From contig JAUXAL010000029.1 of NCBI GenBank assembly GCA_030619925.1, positions 1 through 43,039 of the forward strand: 43,039 nt of DNA. Direction: 5' to 3'. A model generated the notes under the pieces. It saw nothing but the letters and a program-made list of their open reading frames with translations. It had not been told where the DNA came from and searched no databases. Of the stretch, positions 34,070-40,956 are shown one piece after another. Numbering within the stretch: position 1 is the stretch's first letter; every line of letters begins with the position of its first letter. A program made the translations under genes and the position numbers. The stretch is from Phycisphaerae bacterium. GTDB lineage: Bacteria > Planctomycetota > Phycisphaerae > Sedimentisphaerales > Anaerobacaceae.

Positions 34070-34118
34070 GATTTGCGATTTGCGATTGACGATTTGCTAT
34101 TGGCTGTTGCCGATTGAC
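34070..34118. repeat. 7-bp tandem repeat tract, seven units
   Basis: Seven successive heptamers, GATTTGC twice, then GATTGAC, GATTTGC, TATTGGC, TGTTGCC, GATTGAC, in strict register. Confidence 0.75.
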
Positions 34119-34210
34119 CATGAACTATTAACTCTTTATTAGTGTGATTCTATTCCATTAGCTGAGGTGTATTATACCCAGTGAGAGCTTGGCCGTCAAG
34201 TAAAATTAAC

Positions 34211-34260
34211 CACGGATTACACGGATTTCACGGATTTTTTAGTCACGGATTGCACAGATT
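34211..34260. repeat. CACGGATT short tandem repeat
   Basis: CACGGATT at 34211, 34220, 34229 and 34244 and CACAGATT at 34253. Steps are 9, 9, 15 and 9 bp. Confidence 0.65.
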
Positions 34261-34284
34261 TACGAAGTGAGATGCCGGATGCGG

Positions 34285-34440
34285 ATAGTCAAATGACTAC
34301 GAGCTTATTCATGCTCCGTCCGGGGACAGGTTGTGAAATGACCCATAGTCAAATGACTACGAGCTTTTTTATGCTCCGGCCAGCGAAAGGTCGTGAAATG
34401 AACCATAGTCAAATGACTACGAGCTTTTTTATGCTACAAA
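34285..34440. repeat. 60-bp tandem repeat with embedded 14-bp palindrome, three units
   Basis: TAGTCA-AA-TGACTA occurs at exact 60-bp intervals (34286, 34346, 34406), each followed by CGAGCTT and an ATGCT. The last two units share 32 identical bases. The intervening 26-28 bases are also similar between units. A 61-residue plus frame (34272-34457) translates the units as 20-residue repeats but lacks a Shine-Dalgarno. Confidence 0.8.
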
Positions 34441-34662
34441 GCTGGATGCTTGCCTGATATCTGGCTTCGGCTGGGCCGTGATGACATATAAAGCACCTCG
34501 CCGAAGGCGATACCATCTTACAGGGGCAACGTATGCGTGTTTTCCAACTTCGTGCATTCAGTTCTTTTTGTTGTGTTTCTACACGGCTTTGGCATCCCTT
34601 TGTCCCGCAACTCTCGCATAATTCTCTCCCAACAGATGCGTCATAGGCATATTGAATTTTAG

Positions 34663-34678
34663 ATTTGAAATTTCAAAT
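34663..34678. repeat. 16-bp perfect palindrome
   Basis: ATTTGAAATTTCAAAT, followed by another TTGAAAT. It lies 180 bp before the MazG-like gene. Confidence 0.55.
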
Positions 34679-34856
34679 TTGAAATTACCATCCACAAGCT
34701 ATATATTATCAAACGTGAGTCTGTTTGTCACGAAGTTTCCCGTGTTTTTTTCGGCTCAGATGGAAATGTTCTTGCAATTCAGAATGTAAAATGGACAATA
34801 CTCGCTGTGAGTTCTCATGTGTTTTTCAACCTTGGTGTATCTTGACGGAGATTAAA

Positions 34857-35126
34857 ATGAAAATCAGTGAATTTCAACAGTTAATTTCCCAGAAATACGA
34901 AAAGCGAGACCGGCAAAGAGGCATTCCCGCCACGTTTATGTGGTTTATTGAAGAGGTCGGAGAACTTGCCACCGCCCTGGTATCTGAGGACAAAAAAAAT
35001 AAAGAGCAGGAATTTGCTGATGTCTTTGCCTGGCTCTGCACGCTGGCGAACATAAGCGATGTTGATTTGGAAAACGCCTGCGCCAAATATACCGGCAATA
35101 ACGTCAAAGGCTTCAAACCAAAATAA
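34857..35126 (+). CDS. MazG-like nucleotide pyrophosphohydrolase domain protein
   Basis: 89 residues from the ATG at 34857 with GGAG upstream; a longer in-frame reading to 34725 has no support. 'FMWFIEEVGELATALVS' carries the E-E-x-x-E metal-binding motif of MazG/all-alpha NTP pyrophosphatases, and 'EFADVFAWLCTLANI' supplies the second E-x-x-D motif. The size fits single-domain MazG-like proteins. Likely role: hydrolysis of (d)NTPs to monophosphates, for housekeeping. A monocistronic gene, convergent with the NSS transporter. Confidence 0.85.
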   Translation: MKISEFQQLISQKYEKRDRQRGIPATFMWFIEEVGELATALVSEDKKNKEQEFADVFAWLCTLANISDVDLENACAKYTGNNVKGFKPK

Positions 35127-35137
35127 CAAGAAATCCG

Positions 35138-35181
35138 ACCCAGCAACGCTGGGTTCCAATCGATACCCGCCGTTGGCGGGT
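35138..35181. repeat. Two adjacent stem-triloop palindromes downstream of mazG-like gene
   Basis: ACCCAGC-AAC-GCTGGGT (35138-35154) and ACCCGCC-GTT-GGCGGGT (35165-35181), both perfect 7-bp stems. No T-run follows, so terminator function is uncertain. Confidence 0.65.
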
Positions 35182-35209
35182 CGAAATTCGAAGCTATATT
35201 AAGTGAACT

Positions 35210-35386
35210 AAAGTGCCTAAAGTGAGCTAAAGGGAGCTAAAATTACCCAGTTGTAGAAGCTTGTTTGTCGGTGTCGAAGCTGGTATCGAAACTGGATGCT
35301 CGAGTAGAAGCGAGTTTCGAGCTTCTATGACAAGCATCGATACGAGCATCGACAACCTTAAACGAAAGTTACACTTTAGGCACTTT
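35210..35386. repeat. 15-bp inverted repeat pair bounding 177 bp
   Basis: AAAGTGCCTAAAGTG (35210-35224) and its exact reverse complement (35372-35386), whose end abuts the NSS transporter stop codon. The left arm is part of four imperfect 9-10 bp units of the type GTGAGCTAAA (35203-35241). A third copy of the 15-mer is at 28171. Confidence 0.65.
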
Positions 35387-37513
35387 TCAATCACCAACTT
35401 CGTCAGGATGTTGAATTCCTGTATCTTTGTTAGCTGTTGATAAAGCTCGGTAGAAACACCACCCAAGACCACCGACAATAATCAGGAACACCACAGCAAG
35501 GATTATATACGAAACACCGCCCAGCTCATGACGAATAGGGGCCTCTGTCCGACCGATTCTGACCGTCCGTGTCAAACCAATCAGGATTACCGCAACAAAT
35601 GCACCCACATCCATCGTTGCTAATATCCCCGCCCATCTCGCAAACCAGGACGCCTGACTGCTGGAGGTGTTGTGCCTATCCAGAACATAATTGCTCAGCA
35701 GCGCCAAAATAATCCCACCTGCCAGCAACAACCAAAACAGCGGATTCTCAACCGCATTCTCAGCGACCTGGGGAATTGAGGTTCTAAGGAAGACAACGAG
35801 CAAACCTGCCGCGGGAATTAACGCCAGCACAAACATTATCAGTCCACCGAATCTACCCCTGATTTGGCCGGCCGAAGGCCGGTCTGATCCAGTCCAGGGC
35901 TTCGCCCTGGCCGAAAGGCGGGGTCCCTCCAAATTCTCTTCTTCGTGCTGTGGCGCTTGAGCATCCCGGCGACCTTTGATTAAACTGAGAATGACCGCTA
36001 ACACAGGTACCATCGCAACAACACCAAGCCCAACGCAGTTCGGCAGTATCCACCGGCCTTGTGGTGTCCTCAAGAAACCGCTTTCGGCGCTGATGTCATC
36101 AAAAAGCTGCCAGAAGAAAAGCGAGCCAAGCACTATCGGAATCACTAATCGAATCAGATAATCCCACCATCTGCCCAGCTCCCAGTCGCTTCGGCTGTTG
36201 GCGTGACGCCTCAATGTCCCAATCCGCCAAAGCCAACCCAGAACCAGACATTCCAACAGACCCAAAAATGCTATACCCCACGTCCCATTGGCAAACCCAT
36301 CAATAGTCCAGAGCCAGTTCAACCCGCCTTTCGTCACGAAAATCAACCCGAATGCCAGCCCCGCTATGCTGATGGCAGGCAGAACAATACCCCTTCGCCA
36401 CCCTGTTTTATCAACGATACTGGCCAGAATCGCCTCGGTTATCGAAAACGCCGAGTCGATACCCAGCGTAACAAGCGCAAAGAAGAAAATAAAGCTAAAC
36501 CAAGCCGAGTAAGGCAGCTGCGCCAACGCGTAAGGAAACGCCACAAACGCCAGCGAAGGCCCCTTCTCGGCCACCTCCTCAACCGCCACCGGATTGCCCG
36601 CCTGCTGTGTTACAAAAGCCATTCCCCCAAGCGTGGCAAAGACCGCCAACCCCGCAATAAAGCTCGTTGAAAAATCGGCAAGACTTACAATCGCCGCGTT
36701 ATTATTGATATCGCTTTTTCTGTGTAAGAAGCTGGCGTATGTAATCATTACCCCCCACGCAAGGCTCAATGAAAAGAACACCTGCCCGAATGCGAAACGC
36801 CACGTAATAGGTTTGGCAAGCTCCGACCATACCGGGTCGAGGTAATAAGCCAGCCCTTGCATACTGCCCTCAAGCGTCAGACCTCGCACCGCAAGTATAA
36901 GCAGCATTAACCACGGCAGAGGAACAGTCAGCCATACAATCCTGCCAACCAGCTTCACACCCCTGAATATGCAAAAGTACATCGCCGCCCAAGTGAGAAT
37001 CAGCGGCCAAACAATCTTCCACTGAATTGAACCAAGTGCTGGTCCCTCTTGATAGCCCAGATACTCCTCAAAAAAGAAGTTCTTTGCGTTCGCGACTCCT
37101 TCAATTCCTTCACCGGCCCACGGCAACTGTCCACCGTTGAAAATCCCAACAATACTGTACCATAAAAAGCTAAAGCAGTACGCCAGAAGCACCGTGTAGT
37201 ACGTGATTACAACAAAACCCATGATAATCCCCCACCAGCCGACCATCTCAAAACGCCTGTGTGCCTGCTTAAACGCCTCCGGTGCCGCCCGCTGAGTATA
37301 ATGGCCGAGGCTGAACTCAAGGACCATCAGGGGAATGCCAACCAAAAACAAGGCAATGATATACGGAATCAGAAACGCACCTCCCCCATAGCTGTAAAGT
37401 TTATACGGAAAGCCCCACAGATTGCCTAAACCCACCGCCGAACCAACTGCTGCAAGAATAAATCCACCCCGCGTCCCCCAGCTTTCCCTTTGCTCTTCCA
37501 AAAGCTCAGCCAC
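35387..37513 (-). CDS. Neurotransmitter:sodium symporter (SNF/NSS) family transporter, long C-terminus
   Basis: 708 residues, against about 450-520 for typical bacterial members such as LeuT. TM1 'ESWGTRGGFILAAVGSAVGLGNLWGFPYKLYSYGGGAFLIPYII' has the unwound substrate/Na site and is diagnostic. At least 11 hydrophobic segments follow up to about residue 515. The C-terminal 190 residues add a charged linker (about 520-555) and four more hydrophobic segments not found in LeuT. The linker includes two palindrome-encoded stretches at residues about 535-549. It should import an amino acid or similar solute with sodium. Its start lies inside the end of the amidohydrolase gene (8-bp overlap), so they form an operon. 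Confidence 0.9.
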   Translation of the reverse strand: MAELLEEQRESWGTRGGFILAAVGSAVGLGNLWGFPYKLYSYGGGAFLIPYIIALFLVGIPLMVLEFSLGHYTQRAAPEAFKQAHRRFEMVGWWGIIMGFVVITYYTVLLAYCFSFLWYSIVGIFNGGQLPWAGEGIEGVANAKNFFFEEYLGYQEGPALGSIQWKIVWPLILTWAAMYFCIFRGVKLVGRIVWLTVPLPWLMLLILAVRGLTLEGSMQGLAYYLDPVWSELAKPITWRFAFGQVFFSLSLAWGVMITYASFLHRKSDINNNAAIVSLADFSTSFIAGLAVFATLGGMAFVTQQAGNPVAVEEVAEKGPSLAFVAFPYALAQLPYSAWFSFIFFFALVTLGIDSAFSITEAILASIVDKTGWRRGIVLPAISIAGLAFGLIFVTKGGLNWLWTIDGFANGTWGIAFLGLLECLVLGWLWRIGTLRRHANSRSDWELGRWWDYLIRLVIPIVLGSLFFWQLFDDISAESGFLRTPQGRWILPNCVGLGVVAMVPVLAVILSLIKGRRDAQAPQHEEENLEGPRLSARAKPWTGSDRPSAGQIRGRFGGLIMFVLALIPAAGLLVVFLRTSIPQVAENAVENPLFWLLLAGGIILALLSNYVLDRHNTSSSQASWFARWAGILATMDVGAFVAVILIGLTRTVRIGRTEAPIRHELGGVSYIILAVVFLIIVGGLGWCFYRALSTANKDTGIQHPDEVGD
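35868..35910. repeat. Two stem-triloop palindromes inside the NSS transporter gene
   Basis: CCGGCC-GAA-GGCCGG (35868-35882) and CCAGGGC-TTC-GCCCTGG (35894-35910), perfect 6- and 7-bp stems, in the cytoplasmic linker coding region. Confidence 0.75.
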
Positions 37514-38384
37514 CGCCGCTCATCCTCCTGTTGTCCCCAATCACACTTACGCTCCTGTGTTCTCTCGCTTTTTCGCTCTTATGCTGTTGTACTTCTGCGC
37601 TCTTGTCTTTTATTCCAAGCAATTTCAGCGTATCACGTTCAATGATGTTTCGAATGTTACCTCGCGGAACCGTGGGCAAATTTGTGTCAGCCAAAAGCAT
37701 ATTAAAGCCAAGCAGTGTTTCCATACACTCTCCTGCGTTACCGAATGGGAATCCGCTGCCGAACAAAAGCTTATCCATCACCCCGCGCTCGTTTGCCGCC
37801 ACAATCATATTATAAATTTGCCAGACATTACTCGGCCGTATCGTCAAATCCGCATACACATTTTCGTGCTTGGCCACCATCGACAATGTCTGCTCAACAA
37901 AGGGCGCTCCCATACTCCCGATGATAATTTTCAAAGCGGCAAATTCCCTGGCAACCTCGTCCAAAAGGTACGGCTGGGCATAGCCTAAAACAGCATCGGC
38001 CCCGAGATGACCGCCGTTATGGAAGAAGACAGGCAGACCAAGCTCCTGGGCCGATTCATAAAACCGCATCGCCCTGCTGTTTGACGGATGAAAACCGCAC
38101 ACCGAGCAATATAAAACCGTCCCCTTAAGTCCTAATTTCTCTGTGATAGGTTTCAGATTATTAACGCTAATTTTATCTTTTGGTGGGTCTACGACCGCAA
38201 AACCAACCATTTTTTCTTTATGTTTATTCACATACTCAGCTAATTTTTTATTCACCTCTTCGCCCGGCCCATCTGCGGTAGCTAATACTATGCACACATC
38301 TACTGGCTCGACCGCGGCTAAATGCTCCGATGTCTCAAAGTCGTCAGCCGGAAAATTTATATGTGTATGACAATCAACTATCAT
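37506..38384 (-). CDS. Amidohydrolase-2-family TIM-barrel protein, final metal Asp replaced
   Basis: 292 residues from the ATG at 38384 with AAGGGG upstream; the in-frame extension to 38489 is not supported. 'IVDCHTHINFP' has the H6-x-H8 metal motif. 'PVFFHNGGHLG' and 'LKIIIGSMGAPFVEQTLSMVAKHENVYADLTI' follow the PF04909 pattern. The usual G-S-D-(F/Y)-P near the C-terminus is G-S-G-F-P here, so the catalytic Asp is absent. It may be a modified hydrolase or decarboxylase, or inactive. It precedes and overlaps the transporter gene by 8 bp, suggesting processing of the transported solute. The last 25 residues are charged and poorly conserved in appearance. Confidence 0.8.
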   Translation of the reverse strand: MIVDCHTHINFPADDFETSEHLAAVEPVDVCIVLATADGPGEEVNKKLAEYVNKHKEKMVGFAVVDPPKDKISVNNLKPITEKLGLKGTVLYCSVCGFHPSNSRAMRFYESAQELGLPVFFHNGGHLGADAVLGYAQPYLLDEVAREFAALKIIIGSMGAPFVEQTLSMVAKHENVYADLTIRPSNVWQIYNMIVAANERGVMDKLLFGSGFPFGNAGECMETLLGFNMLLADTNLPTVPRGNIRNIIERDTLKLLGIKDKSAEVQQHKSEKAREHRSVSVIGDNRRMSGGG

Positions 38385-38442
38385 ATTCGGCCCCTTATAT
38401 TTTTTAGCCGCTATCAAATAGCAGCTCCTAAAATCGTGATTT

Positions 38443-38471
38443 ATATTAGCTAAGCTCATTTCCAGCGTCAA
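38443..38471 (-). promoter_or_regulatory. Sigma70-type promoter of the amidohydrolase-NSS operon
   Basis: TTGACG (38466-38471), a 17-nt spacer and TAATAT (38443-38448) on the minus strand, 59 nt before the ATG. Confidence 0.55.
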
Positions 38472-38593
38472 GAACAAATATTTCCCCATATTTGCCTATA
38501 TTTTATGATATCGGCACACCACCGCAAAAATCTTGCACCTCATTTTTCCCGGATTCCCAAAATAGATGGATGGGCAAGGAAACACATAGGCAA

Positions 38594-38615
38594 GGTAAAT
38601 GCTCTGATATTTACC
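38594..38615 (-). terminator. Hairpin just downstream of the GTPase gene
   Basis: GGTAAAT-GCTCTGAT-ATTTACC, a perfect 7-bp stem starting 6 nt after the GTPase stop codon. There is no T-run, so it may be a 3'-end stabiliser rather than a terminator. Confidence 0.35.
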
Positions 38616-38621
38616 GTTGTG

Positions 38622-39557
38622 TTAGCGAGGCAGCACCGTATCCAATAGCTTACGGATACCGAGTCTTCCATGTTTATCACAAGCAACAACGCTTACAAAT
38701 ATCGTTTCAAACGGTCCGCTTTGAGAGCGCAGATATTTAGTTAGGTTAGTAAACGCATGCTCTACAGGCACTATGAGGCTCGGATCGAGCTGGTCTACGT
38801 GAAATGGCTTGGGTAGGGTATCCCCAAATCCAAGTTGCATTATATGCTCTGTAATTTCTTCGTTGCAGGCACTAGATTCGGGAGATATCTCCTGTTCACA
38901 GCTTACTAGCAGGTCGGCTTTTGTAAACACGAACGCCACTCGTTTTCTTTTGATTTTCTTCTGCCCGGCGAGGTGATATTCTAATACATGGTGCCACGCG
39001 GCTCGTATAGCTTTTCTCATCCTAGCTATATATTTTTCTCTGTCCACGGGTGAAAGTACAAAAGCTAAATCCACCACGAAAATGAATGCGTCTGCTTCCA
39101 TTGCCCACTTAAAATAATCTGTTTCGTGGAACCAGTCACCAAACTCGTCTGCAAATTTCTCACTATCGTCTCCAGGGAAATCACCTATCTCTACCTTATA
39201 CCTCCTTCTAAAAGGAAAGCCTTCAAAGCTTATGTCTGCCCGGTAAGCGAAGAGATCTTGATCAGTAGTTGGTCCCAAAACCCGGCCAATGTCTAGTTTT
39301 TCTAAATCTGCGTTCACTTTCTCAATAGTCTCCTTACCACGTGGAACAGTCGAAACACCTGCAATGCGATTGGCAAATAGCTCACCGAACATGGCTGTTA
39401 CTAGACAGGTTTTGCCCGATTTTGGAAACCCAATGATAGCTATATTATAGGCTCTAGCTAAACTCGCTAGGCGAAGACCCCTCCAAAGCATGCCCATAGT
39501 TAACACCATCACCAACCCTCCCAATAGGGTCGCAATAATTTCTAAGTATTGTGTCAT
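38622..39557 (-). CDS. Membrane-anchored P-loop GTPase-like protein, candidate novel module
   Basis: 311 residues. Residues about 5-26 form one transmembrane helix. Then come Walker A G-F-P-K-S-G-K-T (43-50), D-F-P-G at 126-129 in the G3 position, T-K-A-D at 212-215 in the G4 (NKxD) position, and a V-S-V-V-A segment near 288 at G5. G2 would lie near the 'VPRGKET' or 'RVLGPTTDQD' region. I read this as a TRAFAC-type GTPase, possibly related to the DO-GTPase group known from conflict-associated gene neighbourhoods; that link is from memory. Its start overlaps the 155-residue membrane gene by 4 bp (ATGA). The pair is AT-rich compared with its neighbours. Function unknown. Confidence 0.8.
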   Translation of the reverse strand: MTQYLEIIATLLGGLVMVLTMGMLWRGLRLASLARAYNIAIIGFPKSGKTCLVTAMFGELFANRIAGVSTVPRGKETIEKVNADLEKLDIGRVLGPTTDQDLFAYRADISFEGFPFRRRYKVEIGDFPGDDSEKFADEFGDWFHETDYFKWAMEADAFIFVVDLAFVLSPVDREKYIARMRKAIRAAWHHVLEYHLAGQKKIKRKRVAFVFTKADLLVSCEQEISPESSACNEEITEHIMQLGFGDTLPKPFHVDQLDPSLIVPVEHAFTNLTKYLRSQSGPFETIFVSVVACDKHGRLGIRKLLDTVLPR

Positions 39558-40021
39558 ATTGTCGCTTTCAACTTATAGCACTTTTGAGTTTTAATAGCGC
39601 AAAAGATCGGAATTCCGGAGAGAATAAAGGTAAGTATTTCAAACCCACGTCTGGCTTTCTCAACCTCTGGTATCGATTTCAATTCTATAAGTGCTCCAAA
39701 TGCAACCAAAATCCCAAAATACGCGAATGCAGCTATGGCGAGAATGAAAAACATTGTTGCCGTTCCGCGAATATTTTCATATTCCTCTGAATTCATTAGA
39801 GGGAGCTTTGTGGTTAGTAAGCTTTGATTGACCAGCACACAAAGCAAGCCTATCGACATTGCTAATGTTGATGCGCCGAAAGTGCTATAATCAATCTCGT
39901 AACCTTTCACGACGAATTTTATGGAACCTGCTAAAAAAAATGGGATAAGCGGAAAAACTACGTGAACAATTATCCACGTTCGGCTGGAAGGACGCTTGTT
40001 TTTCTTTGGACCGGCTTCCAT
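39554..40021 (-). CDS. Small four-helix membrane protein coupled to the GTPase
   Basis: 155 residues, ATG at 40021 with a purine-rich but non-canonical upstream sequence. Predicted membrane segments: about 16-34, 49-70, 88-112 and 127-144. The N-terminus is basic (KKNKRPSSR) and should face the cytoplasm. No enzymatic motif or recognised family. It is the first gene of a two-gene operon; the stop codon overlaps the GTPase start, so the two products are likely made in fixed ratio and may form one membrane complex. Confidence 0.75.
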   Translation of the reverse strand: MEAGPKKNKRPSSRTWIIVHVVFPLIPFFLAGSIKFVVKGYEIDYSTFGASTLAMSIGLLCVLVNQSLLTTKLPLMNSEEYENIRGTATMFFILAIAAFAYFGILVAFGALIELKSIPEVEKARRGFEILTFILSGIPIFCAIKTQKCYKLKATI

Positions 40022-40056
40022 AATCTTTTTCTTTAGCTAACCACACCTATACCTTA

Positions 40057-40085
40057 TTTATACATCTATCGTACTCGGTTGTCAA
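40057..40085 (-). promoter_or_regulatory. Strong sigma70-type promoter of the membrane-GTPase operon
   Basis: Consensus TTGACA (40080-40085), a 17-nt spacer and TATAAA (40057-40062) on the minus strand, 35 nt before the ATG. This is the best-matching promoter on the minus strand in the window. Confidence 0.78.
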
Positions 40086-40490
40086 TTTCAAATTATGACC
40101 TCTCCGGATTCAACTTCAAGACTTATTTTGATGCTTTCCTCGATCGCGAGTTCCACAAGGCCCGATAATAATCGAAAAATCACAACCTAAAACACAATTG
40201 GCAACCACGCAATCCGAAACTTACAACCCACTTGCCTCCGCCGACTTACGCTCTCCTTTTAACCTTGTATATTTGATATTCATTTCTTGACGTCACGACC
40301 CCGTCACTGTAATATAACGCGCGATCAGCGAGTCAGCAGATAAATCAAAAATCGAACAGAACAACGCCAAAACGGAATAATTTTGATTTTTGCACCTTGA
40401 TATTTGAATTTTTCTGTGGTAATCGGCGTCCTAATACGTAGAATCGCTCGATTGGAATCTTTTGGTGTCACTGCCGACTTCGCAGATTTG

Positions 40491-40532
40491 GTCTTGGGTC
40501 TGTAGTCTTGAGTCTTGGGTCTGGTGTCTTGG
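40491..40532. repeat. 7-bp tandem repeat tract, six units
   Basis: Six successive heptamers with consensus GTCTTGG (GTCTTGG, GTCTGTA, GTCTTGA, GTCTTGG, GTCTGGT, GTCTTGG). It ends 9 bp before the zinc-ribbon ATG. Confidence 0.8.
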
Positions 40533-40541
40533 GTTTTTATT

Positions 40542-40946
40542 ATGGATTGTCCTGTTTGCAAAAATGCGATGATTACCCTTGAGCTGGCCGACGTTGAAAT
40601 CGATTATTGCACCGATTGTGGCGGTATCTGGCTCGATGCCGGCGAACTCGAACTTCTACTCGGCCAACCCGAAAAGGCCAAACAACTGCTCGATTCCTTC
40701 AAAATCGACTCCAAGTCCGCTGAAAGAATAAGAAAATGTCCCATCTGCGACAAAAAAATGCAGAAGGTCATCGTCGGTCAGTCCAAACCGGTCTTGTTCA
40801 TAGACAAATGCCGCCGAGGCGACGGCCTATGGTTCGACAAAGGAGAACTACAGGACATCTTCGATAGAGCCCGGCTGGACAGAGACAATAAAATCCAAAA
40901 ATTATTAGCCGATATGTTCGGCCATGGTCAGGAAAAGCAAAATTAG
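40542..40946 (+). CDS. Double zinc-ribbon (zf-TFIIB-like, PF13453-type) protein
   Basis: 134 residues from the ATG at 40542. Two copies of the zf-TFIIB ribbon are seen: '[10 protein letters not shown]...[19 protein letters not shown]' (1-43) and '[10 protein letters not shown]...[20 protein letters not shown]'. In the second, the last Cys of the C-x-x-C pair is replaced (C-R-R-G-D), a variant I believe is common in this family. No Shine-Dalgarno is visible because the region upstream is the heptamer tract, so the start could be leaderless or rely on another signal. Function unknown; nucleic-acid or protein binding is possible. It lies 10 bp before the sialidase. Confidence 0.82.
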   Translation: MDCPVCKNAMITLELADVEIDYCTDCGGIWLDAGELELLLGQPEKAKQLLDSFKIDSKSAERIRKCPICDKKMQKVIVGQSKPVLFIDKCRRGDGLWFDKGELQDIFDRARLDRDNKIQKLLADMFGHGQEKQN

Positions 40947-40956
40947 GGAGTGCACT

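Larger units (their letters stand above)
33722..34856. other. Repeat-rich intergenic region, about 1.1 kb
   Basis: No gene is supported. From left to right: promoter of the rsbV-like gene; a block with three AATTGGGTTTG repeats (33870-33992); a 7-bp tandem tract (34070-34118); CACGGATT repeats at 9-bp steps (34211-34260); three 60-bp tandem units (34285-34440); a 16-bp perfect palindrome (34663-34678). Short frames here encode only the repeats. Confidence 0.65.
40022..40541. other. Intergenic region between the GTPase operon and the zinc-ribbon gene
   Basis: 520 bp between divergent genes. It contains the GTPase-operon promoter at the left and the heptamer tract (40491-40532) at the right. 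From 40100 to 40490 I see nothing recognisable. Confidence 0.55.

Noticed and set aside
34285-34440. CRISPR-like spacing of the 60-bp repeats
   Set aside because: The 'spacers' are similar to each other, only three units exist, and no cas genes are nearby. It is a plain tandem repeat.
34272-34457. 61-residue repeat peptide frame over the 60-bp units
   Set aside because: No Shine-Dalgarno, and the conservation is centred on a DNA palindrome. Kept as a repeat rather than a gene.
35138-35181. Rho-independent terminators for the mazG-like gene
   Set aside because: Stems are strong but no T-run follows either one. They match the stem-triloop palindromes found elsewhere in the window.
37422-37988. 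Plus-strand open frame of 188 codons across the amidohydrolase/transporter junction
   Set aside because: It runs antisense to two well-supported overlapping genes and shows no domain.
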